From the NCBI GenBank assembly GCA_963693085.1, contig OY856410.1, positions 561,895,906 to 561,959,905 on the forward strand: a stretch of DNA of 64,000 bases. The letters are read 5' to 3'. Source of the DNA: Alisma plantago-aquatica (taxonomy: Eukaryota > Streptophyta > Magnoliopsida > Alismatales > Alismataceae). The notes under the pieces are model-generated. The model was given only the letters and a program-made list of their open reading frames with translations, ran no database searches and was not told the origin of the DNA. Shown here one piece after another: positions 1-11,046 of this stretch; the first letter of the stretch is position 1; the number at the start of each line of letters is the position of its first letter. The position numbers were made by a program, and so were the translations under genes.

Positions 1-383
1 GTTTACTCTAGTTCTTCCCCAGTCATTATACCATGTCCCTAGATCAAGGAGAAAAGGAGAACTGTAATAAGCCCTTCACTGTAGTTGACATCAAATGAGA
101 CTTCAGCTTTGTGGGGTGCCATGTACCACTCCATAGATTATCTAGTCTAGTTTATTGTTCATGCTTTATATTTTCTTAGCCTACATGTATTAGGTTTCAG
201 TTTGAGATGAGACACTTCATATTTTTCCAAGACAAGTGACCCATGTTATGGACAACATAGGGTTTGCTTCTGCTGACATGTATGTGCTTGGAGGGGTGTT
301 ACAATATAGTATCGAGCTACAAGTAGATTTGCACTAAGTTAAAGGTTCACATGTTCTAACCTTAGGTGTGCCTTGTTTTCTAT

Positions 384-1377
384 ATGGATCCTAAGAAAGA
401 AGACAAGGGAAATGGCAAGGATTATGGTGCTAGTTCTTCTAGTGAGGAAATTGGACAAAGGAGGAACCCTAAGGCAACATTGGAGGACATAGTCCAAATG
501 CTCACCAATGCCCTAGGACAAGGACAACATCAATGTAGACACCACAAGTTGAGTTTAACGTACTTCTTAAAGATCACACCGACTCCTTTTCTAGAGAAAG
601 AGAAGAGGATGTCGTCACCAAGGGATAAGAATGGGTTAGAAGCATGGAGAATTGCTTTTGTGACCTGGATTTCCCCCCACATTCTAGGGTTTTCTTTGCA
701 ACCCACATGCTCAAGGGAGTCACCCGTACATGGTGGGAGAACTACCTCAACTCAAGGGTAGCTGATGCACATGCACTCACATGGGAAGGACTTGCAGAGG
801 CCTTCTGGGAACACTATGTGTCTGAAGCCATGATAGAGAAGAAGGAGCTAGAGTTTGCCAATCTAGCTCAAGTGGGTGACATGAAGGTTACCCAATATGC
901 CATGAGTTTTGGATCCTTCAGAAGTATGGTTACGATCATGATGGGTGACATAGAACATAGAAGTTCATTTGAGGACTCAATCCTGACCTAAGCTTCACCC
1001 TATCAGGAAGAGGCCATAGGACCCTTCAGGCTGCTTTGGATGCAGCCCTAGAGATAGAAGACCACTCTAGAATGTCCTATCAGAAGGAAGATCCTCAAAA
1101 GAATTACCAGTATCAACCTCCCAACAACCACAAGAGGAAGGCACCTGAGCCTGCTGCAGAAGTTGAGAAGCCCTTAAGCCTAACATGCAAGGAGAACCAT
1201 GCAAGCCCATTAAAATATGGTATAGGAGCATACTTCTACTATGGAGACAATGGGCACCACAAGTCAAACTGCTCAAAGCTCAAGAAGAAGGACCAAAATC
1301 AGAATAAGGATCTGAATCCACCTCCTAAGAGACAAGCTAGGGCTTTCACTATGGAAGTAAAAGAAGATGAGGAATGA
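384..1377 (+). pseudogene. gag: Gag of element E (broken)
   Basis: Capsid/nucleocapsid precursor of a gypsy element, which would assemble the virus-like particle. The chosen start is the ATG at 384 (MDPKKEDKG). The central part has the usual gypsy Gag signature: an aromatic-rich stretch, a WW pair in TRTWWENYL, TWEGLAEAFWEHY, and a KKELEFANLAQ helix. A frameshift near 640 joins the first and second parts, and a stop at 989-991 plus a further frame change separates the C-terminal part (about 1036-1377). The C-terminus holds a decayed CCHC knuckle at about 1231-1272, with spacing C-x2-C-x4-H-x4-C but tyrosine at the first two cysteine positions, each one G-to-A change away. Non-functional. Confidence 0.75.
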
Positions 1378-1528
1378 TGTAATAGTTAATTCATGTCCCC
1401 ATGAACCTTTTATGATAAATATATTTCTTTGATGCAAATTTTAGTATGCACGATTCCATTGAATGAAGATGTAAGAAAATCCCTAAGGTGGGTAGTAGCC
1501 TAGAAAATTTTGAGGACAAAATTTATTT

Positions 1529-1543
1529 TAAGATGGGTAGAAT
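1529..1543 (+). promoter_or_regulatory. Polypurine tract of element E
   Basis: The purine-rich run AAGATGGGTAGAAT lies directly before the LTR first base at 1544. It would prime plus-strand DNA synthesis. Element G has the near-identical AAGGTGGGTAGAAT at the same place, and the upstream TTTTGAGGACAAAATTTAT is also shared. Confidence 0.75.
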
Positions 1544-2604
1544 TGTCACACCCCAATTTTCAAACATAAATTAAACATTAGAGTAGGGTTTTTCCTAAAT
1601 AACAAAAATTGAGGGGTATAATGTAAAAATACCATAAGAAGGTATTTGTTATATGAAAAAGAAATAAGAAAAATTAAAATGAAACACAATTGTATTTTCT
1701 CTTTCAAATGTGCATTATATGGTTCAATCAACTCAAATTGATAAATAATAGTTCCCCTTCCTTTTTCTCTCTCCTCCAAGAAAATATTAAAGCATATAAG
1801 AAATATAAATTAAATCTCGAGGGGGATACTCATTTTGAAGTCAAATAAAACTGCTATGAAATGATAAACAAATATCTAAGGGTATAGGAAGAATGTACTC
1901 CCCATTTTGGGCATGTGGTCCAAATTTTCTAGCATTTTGACTTTGTTTCAAATGAATTAAACAAGTTTGAATATAGTTTGACTAAGGATTTAATTTTGAT
2001 TTCATTAATGCAATGCATTAGGCCAAAGTCCCTCATTTTTCAAACTATCATATGTTACTTGCTTAATTTTTGTTCTAATATGTGTGATCCTATGACTATG
2101 ATTCGACGTGCACGATCCAATATATGATCTGACAGCTCAGACATCATCCTCTTCCTCCACATCATCTATGAGTTAAAGGCATTTCACAACCTTCTCTTTC
2201 TCGATTCTTCTCTCCACCATCAATGCACTATTTCAAGAGGCCTCTTCACCAGTGAATTCCTCCTTCTTTCCCAATTTGATGGTGGTTTACTCACCCTCTC
2301 TCTCACTTTGTGCACAAAATGTCCATTTAGGGCTTTCCTCTCCTCGCCACCCAAAGTTGTAGAGGGAGCTCTGACTCACCTCTTGCCTATATAAGCCATA
2401 GTATGGCACCACCAACCTCAGACACTCCTACACTTTAAATTTCTTCTCCTCTACCCCCGAATTCCATGACCAACTCGCATCTCACCTCTAACAACGAAGA
2501 CCTTGTGCTCAAAGCTCTGACGAACCAAGACCAATTGCTATAGAGGTAAGCATCCTCGACCCCGTTGCTCTGCTTCCACATCACTAGTTTATCGTAGTTC
2601 TTCC
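1544..2604 (+). repeat. 3' LTR of element E, truncated by element F
   Basis: Starts TGTCACACCCC immediately after the PPT. It aligns by eye with the minus-strand LTR of G (shared blocks: GAGGGGTATAATGTAAAAA, GGCATGTGGTCCAAATTT, and an ACGATCCAA..ATCTGACAGCTC promoter-type block), with many substitutions. About 1.06 kb is visible; G LTRs are 3.0 kb. It stops at 2604, where F begins with TGAAGAGAAC. The bases cttcc at 2600-2604 should be one copy of F's target duplication; the other copy lies beyond the window. Confidence 0.7.
2387..2395 (+). promoter_or_regulatory. TATA box of element E LTR
   Basis: CTATATAAG followed by GCCATAGTATGGC, about 840 bp into the LTR and after a pyrimidine-rich stretch. 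This is the expected U3/R promoter layout, and element H has the matching ACTATATAAGCC at 50011-50022. The transcription start would lie around 2420. Confidence 0.55.
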
Positions 2605-5600
2605 TGAAGAGAACATGTCACACTAAATGAGATTATCCAAAACACAAAACACGATCAATAACTAGTTAATCATAGATCAAGAAAGGATAGTAAATTAAAA
2701 CAGATTCCAACATCACCAACATACTCAGAAACATTAACATAGGGCCCAACAACTTGGTTGTATTCATATATTATGTCAAGAATCTTTTACTACTGTTATG
2801 TGGCCTCTTTCACAACATATACACATAGAAGAACATCAACCACATATGCTACATGTACAAGCATCATAATTCTACCAAAAACTCAAATCGATTGGAACAT
2901 TGTATACAAACTTCCCCACCTAGACCTGAGAGTACATGGACAACTCTAGGACACAATAGGCATCTAAACAACCTTCTCTGAGGTCCATCACCTTAGATCC
3001 TCCTCATTGTGACGTGTCTTCCATTGTTAACGCTGATCACCTAAAAAGATGTGGTGACCCATGAGGTGAGACCCATGTCCCAGTGAGAGATGTAATTCTC
3101 AACACTGCTTATTGATTATAGCAAGTTAGGTAATTAAATCATTTATGAAGATTAAAATGTTAAATAGATAAGTATAGAAAGGGATATGATTAACAAGATA
3201 CACAAACGAACAAATAACAACTATCATCATTAGCCTGACTATCATCATATATCTTGCTAACAACATAAGCACAACTATCTGCGTAAGCATGATTACCAAT
3301 TTAAGCATCTCTACTTATAGAGGCATGCCTAATAGTGTAAGTCTAGTTAATAGCTTGAGATAGCTAACATCATAATAATAACCAAGAGTAGTAGTACATT
3401 GGCTCAACATAATCATGACTGCTTCTCCTATTGCACTATACAACAACTAGGAGTGAAAAGAGAAAACAAGGGTTATCATCTAATGTGAAGTGTTGTATAT
3501 AACCATAAATAGATATGCTACATGGCTTTATTACATCTTTTATTAAGCCCTAGGGAGTTCGAGTTGTACCACTCAAAATCCAACTGACCACTGTGAGGTT
3601 GAAAACAATTCCATACAAGATCTAAGAGATTCGAAATTCTAATATCTCATCCATGCCTGGTCAGTACCGATTGAATGTAGTGACATATAGTCAAGCTGCC
3701 AATAGTGACATATAGTCAAGATGATAACACCTAGTATTCCCTTTGTGTCACAACACTAGCCACCATGGTATGTAAAGAAAACCCCTGCCACATGAGGTAC
3801 AACCGCACGTACTCCGTCACATCATATATAACATATATCATAGGCACGGTCTTAACCACTCTCAAACTGAGGCATAACCACAAGCATCCTCCATAACCTG
3901 GGATTGTGGATGTCAAGGACACACAATCTCTTGCACCCCCACACTCTCAATAGTATGCACTCTAAGTTTCCCTTAGGAATACTCATTTCACCATCCAACA
4001 AGTTCTGACACTAAAGATGGTTCTACGTCATAGGGCACTACTTGATTAGGGTTTCACTTGATTAATTAATGCCAATTGGGTGAATTAAGGCTGCATCAAA
4101 CAAGTAGACATACAAACCCTAATTCATATCTAGATAGCATATAAGTATAACAACTCCTTAAGATTCAAAACATATGAATTATAATTCTTTATCACAACAC
4201 CTCATGGTACTATTTCATTGTCATTCATGAGACCATACTTGTCATCATATCCTCACAGTACACAATTCCTTATCACATTGCTCTAGGGTCGTAACCCTGA
4301 TCACATCACAAAGAGGATTACACTTCATTCATGACTCAACCATGCCCAAAGGCAATAAGACCATTACATCATTCCATGCTAGATCATCATTATCTTTCCA
4401 TGCCTTATAACAAGGCTCATCAAGACTTCTCCATACATGTGATACACAGGCTTAACATGACATTGCATTAAAGAGCTAAGAGGTGTTCACATGATAACAT
4501 AGCAGGGTTATCTTAGCATTAAGAGCATTATTTCATTATATCATACAAGAAGGCTAGGTATGATTGACCACCATCATAGTTATAGTTCACATGTTTAACA
4601 TAAGAAAGCCTCAATCATGAGGTTATGATAACTACCAGTTAACACATTAGAATTATAACAACATTAGGAAGAATATTCCATCATTATATTAATTTTTCAA
4701 GGAAGCGTATCACGATTAACCACCACCATATACTTGAATTAGGGTTAGGTTCAACATTATAAGTTACATTGAAGCTACAGTTCATCACTCATACACAAAC
4801 CCTAACTCATGGCATCCCCAACAAATCATGTATGCATAAGGTAAAGCATTGCCAACAAATCCCATATATCCTCTACTATGGATCCATGCATACACAAGGT
4901 TTAACCATAGGGTTATATTAATTTTAGGGCAAAGGTAAGACTACATAGTCAAGGAATTGAACCATCAAATCCAAATCATCAAACCATGGGCTTCACCCAA
5001 GAACATTGGATGTTGAAGTATCAAACTCTAACCATTGGATAATGTTCTCCATTCAAAACCATCGATTAAGGTATAAGAAAAACCCTTGAATCATTCAAAT
5101 AAGAAAACCATTGGTTGTAACACAAGCAAGAACCTTAGAAAAACATCTAGAGAGGAATTGAGTTGTGTCCTATAAAGAATTACCCACTAAACCTAGACAA
5201 GCCATCGCTTGATCACAAAAAGAGCACCATTGGTTGTTGAATCAAGGAATACCATCGGTTGTGGGCATGTAGCCCACCATCGATTGTGTCATAATGGATC
5301 ACCATCAGTTGTGGTATCCAGTGCCACCATTGGTGGTTGTGTTCATAACTAGCATCGGATCATGGAGTCAGAACCTCCATTTGGTTGACACCATTGAGTG
5401 GTGAACCAATAGAGACATCGGTTGATGATCATACTCCATTGGACCATCGAGTCTTAGAGTCAAAACATATGTTGGTTGATGGACCAGAAGGGCCATCAGT
5501 TGTTAGACCCAATTCTCCCATCAGTTGTCATCAACATGTGGCAAAACAAGGGAAAAACACAAGTGAAACCATCATTTGGTGGTGGATATAAAACCATCGG

Positions 5601-5696
5601 TTGAACCCATCCTTAGGGCACTAAAACCATCGAGTCTTGAGCACCAAAAGAGTCCAAATCATAACTAGGGTGTGGCCATCGGTTGTCATAGGAAAC
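2605..5696 (-). repeat. Element F 3' LTR, outer segment
   Basis: On the plus strand this begins TGAAGAGAACATGTCACAC, so the minus-strand LTR ends in CA. Positions 2605 to about 3390 are homologous to 48520-49293, which sets the LTR identity. Beyond that the sequence is AT-rich with no coding signal. From about 5030 it becomes a field of ACCATCGGTTG-like motifs. Insertion of D ends the segment at 5696; the target bases gaaac are 5692-5696. Confidence 0.7.
5027..5696 (+). repeat. ACCATCGGTTG motif field in F LTR (left part)
   Basis: Irregularly spaced variants of (A)CCATCGGTTG, CCATTGGTTG, CCATCAGTTG and CCATCGAGTC recur every 20-50 bp. The field continues after D at about 13130-13250 and more sparsely to about 14170. 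There is no fixed period, so this looks like an eroded tandem array rather than a fresh one. Confidence 0.6.
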
Positions 5697-6739
5697 TGAC
5701 CGGCCTTTTTCACGCGTCCGAAAAGGAACGCGGGACAAAGGAAGGAATCAAGCTTTAAATTTATAACCAGAAAACCTTCTAGGCCCCCGCAACTTAATTA
5801 CGGGGTCGAAGTAGATATACGGGGTCAAACAAAGGGACGTGGTGACGTTTAGGACGCCACAGATTTCTGTTCTTGAGTCAGATAAGCCAAAACGATAGTC
5901 GATAAGAGAAAATTGCTAGAACTAGTCTAGCAGGTTGTCACGATTAAAATAAGGAAAAGAAAAGAAAACAAAAGCAAAACAAGACAGAGCACGAGGTTCT
6001 ACTAACTAGAGAAAGAGAGTTCTTGGCTATGTAACCACAAAAGGGGCAGTCTATGCACTCGTTCTCGGGCATAGACAACCCTCGAACACCCAAGCAAGCA
6101 TCCAGTACGCACAGCGGCATCTGTCCTGTGGGGTCATCCCACTCGCTCTCGCGATGCGTGACTAAAACCATCAACGATATGTCATTGACCCTCTCTCAAG
6201 GGATGACATATCAACACCTCAGTATATGCTAAGTTCCCTCTCGGGTCTTAGGATATTATGGGGTGTTAGGAACAAAATACCTTGGATCGTCCTCCTCTCA
6301 GGTTCAGATCCAAACTATCATCTCTTAGCTATTTCTACAACAGATCTCTCAATACAGGCAGAAATAGCAGTTCAAGCGAGTGAGAGATCAACCAAACTAG
6401 CAATCATAACTTAGAAAGAGAAAATAGAACATGCAACATACTAGATCTGATATGAATCTACTTGCTTAAGGAAAAAGTATATAAACATGCCCAGATCGGG
6501 CTGCATAGCCAAGAAGGAGCTAACTAGCCATAGACAAGCATAGATGGCACCGAACAAAGATGGATAAACATCGTTTGTACAAGAAACAAAGGAATGCAGT
6601 AGAATGAAAGAGAAGAGGGAAGAGATATAGCCCGTAGAGGAGAGGTGGCTCTCACTCTTGGCCTCTGTGTAGGCCGGATCTCGCCCCTGGGGTCTTCTCT
6701 TTGTCCCTCTGGACTCCTCGGTTCTCTCTCTCTCTAGAT

Positions 6740-7163
6740 CGTATCAGGCAGCGGACGTATCGGTCGGTGGGCGTATCGGTCGGCGGGCGTATCGGTCGGC
6801 GGTTGTATCGGTCGGCGCGGCCGTATCGGGCAACAGCCGTATCGGGCAGCGGCCGTATCGGTCGGTGGGCGTATCGGTCGGCGGGCGTATCGGTCGGCAC
6901 GGCCGTATCGGGCAACAGCCGTATCGAGCAGCGGCCGTATCGGTCGGCGGGCGTATCGGTCGGCGGGCGTATCGGTCGGCGCGGCCGTATCGGGCAACAG
7001 CCATATCGGGCAGCGGCCGTATCGGTCGGATGGCGTATCGGTCGGCGGGCGTATCGGTCGGCGCAGCCGTATCGGGCAACAGCCGTATCGGGAAGCGGCC
7101 GTATCAGTCGGCGCGGCCGTATCGGGCAACAGCCATATCGGGCAACAGCCATATCGGGCAGTA
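6740..7163 (-). repeat. 16-bp monomers in an 82-bp higher-order repeat (left copy)
   Basis: The plus strand reads as successive about 16-bp monomers that start CGTATCGG and differ in their second half: CGTATCGGTCGGCGGG, CGTATCGGGCAACAGC, CGTATCGGGCAGCGGC, and an 18-bp variant ending GCGCGGC. The CAACAGC monomer recurs at 6822, 6904, 6986 and 7068, exactly 82 bp apart, then at 7118, two monomers early. Very CpG-dense. Long frames on both strands here are only a result of the repeat lacking stops. Confidence 0.9.
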
Positions 7164-7283
7164 GACTTTTGGGGAACCCGACACACTAGCTCCTTGGTCT
7201 AGGAACTAGCTCTTGTAGGGTCCTTCCTCCAGCCCTCGGCTCTCTCCTACTCCGAAGAAGCATTCTTATAGGCTGGCAACTGC

Positions 7284-7291
7284 TATTTATA
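7284..7291 (-). promoter_or_regulatory. TATA box, element D 3' LTR
   Basis: The minus strand reads CCTATAAATAGCAG. The same box is at 12650-12657 in the right LTR. Transcription would run leftward and start near 7255, so the large array is in the transcribed leader, while the 7398-7498 cluster lies upstream. Confidence 0.6.
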
Positions 7292-7397
7292 GGCAGTGAG
7301 TTGATGTGAGTTGTAGCTTTTATTGGTCCACGTGTCCTTCATCCGTGGCTTCAATCTTGAGGAACCAGGTCGGCCAATATGACTTTCACTCGAAGAC

Positions 7398-7498
7398 CGT
7401 ATCGGGCAACCGTATCGGCCGTCTTTGTCGGGCGGCCATCTCATCCAGACCATATCAGGCAGCTGTATCGGGCACCCGTATCGAGCAGCCATATCGGC
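7398..7498 (-). repeat. Upstream mini-cluster of the D monomer
   Basis: About seven or eight CGTATCGGGCA/CATATCGGC-type monomers, about 110 bp upstream of the TATA box. The right LTR has the same cluster at about 12763-12866. The motif therefore flanks the D promoter on both sides. Confidence 0.65.
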
Positions 7499-7738
7499 CT
7501 GCTGCTGCGATTCTTGTCTTTTCCTGGTCTGGTACTTGAAAGTCCCAAAATTGGCTAGTTTCGGTGCCTGCAAGTCTAAAATTGGCTAATTATCTACATT
7601 TATTGGCTATTTTGACTATTTTATCTAATGAGAGACAAAAATCATAAAACACGAGCAAAATGGTGCATATTAGGACTAAAGTGATATAAAACCATAGATA
7701 AAATGCATAGAAAATATGCGCTAATTTGGGTGTTATCA

Positions 7739-7775
7739 ACTACCCCAAGCTTAAACCTTGCTTGTCCTCAAGCAA
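7739..7775 (-). promoter_or_regulatory. Polypurine tract and 3' module of element D
   Basis: The minus strand reads CTTGAGGACAAGCAAGG, then TTTAAGCTTGGGGTAGT, directly before the LTR start TGATAACACC. The same arrangement precedes the 3' LTR in A, B and C. Confidence 0.8.
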
Positions 7776-9205
7776 GACTGTGCTCAAAGAACAAAAAGAT
7801 AACATCCAAATTAAGCTTGGCAATAGATGATAAGGTTAAGAAAAAAAATAGTTTAAAGCATCAATACTCTTGATCCATGTCATTTCAGAACAAACCCCCA
7901 CCAAACAAGCACAATCCTGCCAAAGTAAGATCAAAGAATTTCCAGGCAAGATTAAGCAAATTCACTATAGCCTGCCAATACTCATGAGGGTTTGAATCAT
8001 AATTATTTGATCATGAAAGAGTTGTCACTTAGGTGATCACGTGGGTGATGAGTAATGAGCCATCACCATGAATCCATGCATACCAATCAGGAATATCATG
8101 CCTCACACTTATTCATGTCCTAAGAAATAAAGCAAAAAGACTCTAATGACTTCTGAGGATCCCGATCTGCGTCAGGTTGGTCCATGTAGCGAGCAACAGT
8201 CCCTGCAGTCCAAACCAGTTGGTCCAAAGCAGTGAGATGAACTCCTCGTACTGCGCCTGAACCAACCCTGCTACTGAGATGATCTCATAGGTCACCTAGG
8301 GGGTTCCCAGTGACTCTCTAATGAGCTTTTAGAGTGGTACTACCAGGCACGACATATCCGCATTCATGAGCGCAGTCATACACCGGCTGGGCACCATCCT
8401 CAACTCTCCTAAAAGAGAAAACAAGCGCTCATTTATTGTTCACACTCAGGCTTTTATCATCTGCATTCTATTTTTGTGGGACTGGGTGAGAACTATATAG
8501 ATATTTTGGGGTTTTGTGGGCGGCCAAGCCTCTTTTGCACATTTTTATATTTTTCATCTTTTTGACTCAATCTAATGTGAGAAGGCATGTATTCCATCAA
8601 GGAAAAGCACTTCACCTTGATCATGGCTCAAAACTCATCATGGCCCGCTTGATACCTGTGTGAAAAGATAGCAATTATGATTCAAGAATCCTTAGAATAG
8701 AGGAAAACTTGTGAATCCACAGCTAGGTTCTTTGATCATGTTTTAGCTCATTCCAACGGTCCTTTACCGTGGATTTGCCATTCACGACACAGATCAAGGG
8801 AATTTAGCTTTAAGCTACGAAAAAGGGACATAACCTTAGCTTTATTACCAAACTCAAGGAAAGAGTCAAAGAGCAAGTCAAGCAAGAGCTCAAGCAATTT
8901 TTAAGATAAAAATTGTGCATCTAGGCATACAATCAAGCATTTATCTATTAGATTCGCACCATATAGTCATAATTGCAAAGCTAAAAAGCTGAAAATTTTG
9001 ACAATTTAAGACTAAATGCAGGAAATAGACATGCATGCAAGAAGAGTGAAGAGAAAAGAAGGGCGACGCCTACCACCCCAAGCTTAAAATTTTGCTCGTC
9101 CTCGAGCAAGTCTCAAACTTGAAATAGTGAGGCAGGAATGCATGAGTTTAACGACATTTATTGAATTTCTAAAGATGATGCATGGGTGCAAGGATATCAA
9201 AACAG
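7776..9205 (-). other. Element D 3' non-coding region
   Basis: About 1.4 kb between the acidic-protein frame and the PPT. No credible coding. It holds a second PPT-like module at about 9070-9110 (minus strand CTCGAGGACGAGCAAAATTT, then TAAGCTTGGGGTGG). Otherwise it is AT-rich and featureless. Confidence 0.6.
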
Positions 9206-10876
9206 TTAGAGGAAAGAAATTAACCAACAAGAACAGGAAAAGCAAAATTTATTGTAATAAAAGGGCGGGAGGGTGGGTAAGAGAAAAGGGGGTGGCTGCC
9301 CCACGATACCGACACTGGGATCCCAAATCTTGAGTTTTGGGACCAGTGTCACCTGTGTCTTGCCGATGGGTTCCACCACATAATATGAGTAGAGTAGGCG
9401 GGTGTGTTGGCCCTGCCGAGTCTGAAGAAGAAAAGTAAAATCTGGCGACTCGGTGAAGTCATCTTTGTGCTGGAAGTGACTTGAACTGCACTGGGGTGAC
9501 TTCTTTGGCAAATCATCCTCACGGTACCTTTCATTATATGAATCTGAATTTGAAGGTCCTGGGATGTCGACACAGGATGAGATGGAGGGGATAGGTTGAA
9601 TGACTTGGGTGGGATCCATTTCTCCTCCCTCCATCTCTAAACTTGAGGTTTGATGCTCAGATAGATCATCATGTACAGTCCTAGTCATCCAATCATCTTC
9701 TGAACAAGAAGTATCCCCTGAAGAATCTGTTTGTGGTTCTACCACCCCAAGCTTATCACTTGGCATGGAGTCAGGGCTGTCTTCATGCTCAGCAGCCATG
9801 TTGTAGTGCACCGTCCATCCTGCCCCCTTGACATCCATCCTACCTTGTAAAGGTATGGTGGCGAACGATGGCTCGTGCTGCTCCAACTCGTCTTCGTTAC
9901 TATACTCACTGCTCCATGTCGAGCAACTGTCATCATCATCATCGTCGAACAAATTGTTCTAAACCATGGTTGATGTACTGCTCAAAGCGAAGTGACAAGT
10001 CTCAATATGAGAAATGTCACTCTGGTCTGGTTCAATATCTGACTCTGGTTCCTCAAACCAACCTTCTGGCTGTGAGGAAACTTGGCTTTTAGAGTCTTCA
10101 TCATCGTCATCATAGACCCATTCATGCCTATGACTCATATCTTCCATTGGTTCATCAGCTGGGTCATCTAGATAGAATGAAGGGCTTCCCCAAGTGGGTT
10201 GGTCTTCACAGAAAAATCCTAGCGAACCCAGTTGATGGTCTGAATAGGATGGTGAGATATAATCCGATTCAGATCCAATGGAATGGCCTTGATGACTAAC
10301 GTCTTCATTATCCCGTGATTGCATTTGTAATTGGATTGTAACCAAATCGATGAGCTCTTAGAGCCTCCTGCGTTGTTCAACATCTTTATCATGAAGTTGT
10401 TGTACTTGAGCAGAAATGCTTTCGAGACCCGTCGATTCTGCCATGCACATCGGTTGCTGACCTGCTGTACCAAACTAATGCGCTTGAATGAATTCTCACT
10501 TAACAGTTTGAACTAGACTTCTACTGCAGTCTGCAGCCTCGGTGCCTACTTTGAGAAGACGATCCTGCTCTTCTAGCAGTTGTTGCTTGGGATCGACATC
10601 TTCTCGGAGATGAGGGACTAGGGAGGTGAGTGCCTTGCCACTCTCTCCAGCTAACTCCACTGCCTTAATCAGTTCTTGATCCCATGCTAGCACGGGAGTC
10701 GATGGTTGACTGGCAGTCTCCTTTGTTGTAATTTCAACATATGACGACGGTGGAGGTGAGTATAACTCGACTAGTTGTAGAGCACGACCTTCAATTATTT
10801 GCCACCAGTCATAACTGCGGAAAAACTCGGGAGGACAGGCAGACAAGATTACTTGTCTTGCTGAAGCAAGATCCAT
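9206..10876 (-). pseudogene. Acidic protein of element D, unknown family, broken by stops
   Basis: I do not recognise this protein. One minus-strand frame of 557 codons runs from the ATG at 10876 (MDLASARQVILSACPPEFF) to the stop at 9206-9208, interrupted by TGA (10498), TAG (10477), TAA (10360) and TAG (9961), with no frameshift. Visible features: an aromatic N-terminus (SYDWWQIIE), a charged helical stretch (KQQLLEEQDRLLKVG), a glutamine-rich helix (ISAQVQQLHDKDVEQRR), long Asp/Glu/Ser-rich segments (WVYDDDDEDSKS; FDDDDDDSCSTWSSEYSNED) and a more hydrophobic C-terminus (LLYSYYVVEPIGKTQVTLVP). There is no CCHC, DSG, YMDD or integrase motif. It is the only gene of D and occupies the gag-pol position. 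It could be an accessory particle protein, a captured host fragment or a very divergent Gag; nothing here decides. Confidence 0.6.
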
Positions 10877-11022
10877 GGCTGAAAAAGGTACAAGAAAAAA
10901 GAGAAGGTATTCAGTATATATGAACAAGTATGTTTAAAACAAAAGAAAAACTATGCATATATATACAGGCTTATAGTGACAGAACAAAAATCTACTAGGC
11001 GTGTAAACGTGGAAAACCCACG

Positions 11023-11040
11023 TCCCCGACAACGGCGCCA
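11023..11040 (-). promoter_or_regulatory. Primer binding site of element D (tRNA-Asp type)
   Basis: The minus strand reads TGGCGCCGTTGTCGGGGA six bases inside the right LTR. It matches the B and C sites (TGGCGCCGTTGCCGGGGA) with one change and would pair with the 3' end of tRNA-Asp. Confidence 0.85.
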
Positions 11041-11046
11041 AAAAGT

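Larger units (their letters stand above)
1..2604 (+). mobile_element. Element E: gag-only chromovirus-like LTR retrotransposon, 3' part
   Basis: The window opens inside an old plus-strand Ty3/gypsy element. A broken gag is followed directly by a polypurine tract and the start of a 3' LTR, with no pol between them, so this copy is a gag-only, non-autonomous form. The PPT and first LTR bases (TGTCACACCCCAATTTTC) match those of element G (TGTAACCTCCCAATTTTC), and similarity continues for several hundred bases, so E and G are subfamilies of one Tekay/Del-like family. The LTR is cut at 2604 by element F. The 5' end and the rest of the 3' LTR lie outside the window. Bases 1-383 show nothing recognisable. 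Confidence 0.75.
5697..7738 (-). repeat. Element D 3' LTR
   Basis: Left LTR of the minus-strand element, 2,042 bp, from TGACCGG to GGGTGTTATCA on the plus strand. It contains a TATA box (7284-7291), the main CG-rich array (6740-7163) downstream of it in the direction of transcription, and a small upstream cluster of the same monomer (7398-7498). It is 16 bp shorter than the right LTR, which equals one array monomer. Confidence 0.9.

Noticed and set aside
5944..6174. Minus-strand small cysteine-rich frame MMVLVTHRESEWDD.., repeated at 11293
   Set aside because: Both copies are the same position of D's two LTRs; no homology recognised, and a repeat by LTR duplication is not evidence of coding.
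6652..7189. Several overlapping 100-170-codon open frames on both strands, arginine/proline-rich
   Set aside because: They lie wholly in the 16/82-bp repeat of D; both strands and several frames are open because the GC-rich monomer lacks stop codons. The same occurs at 11873-12568.
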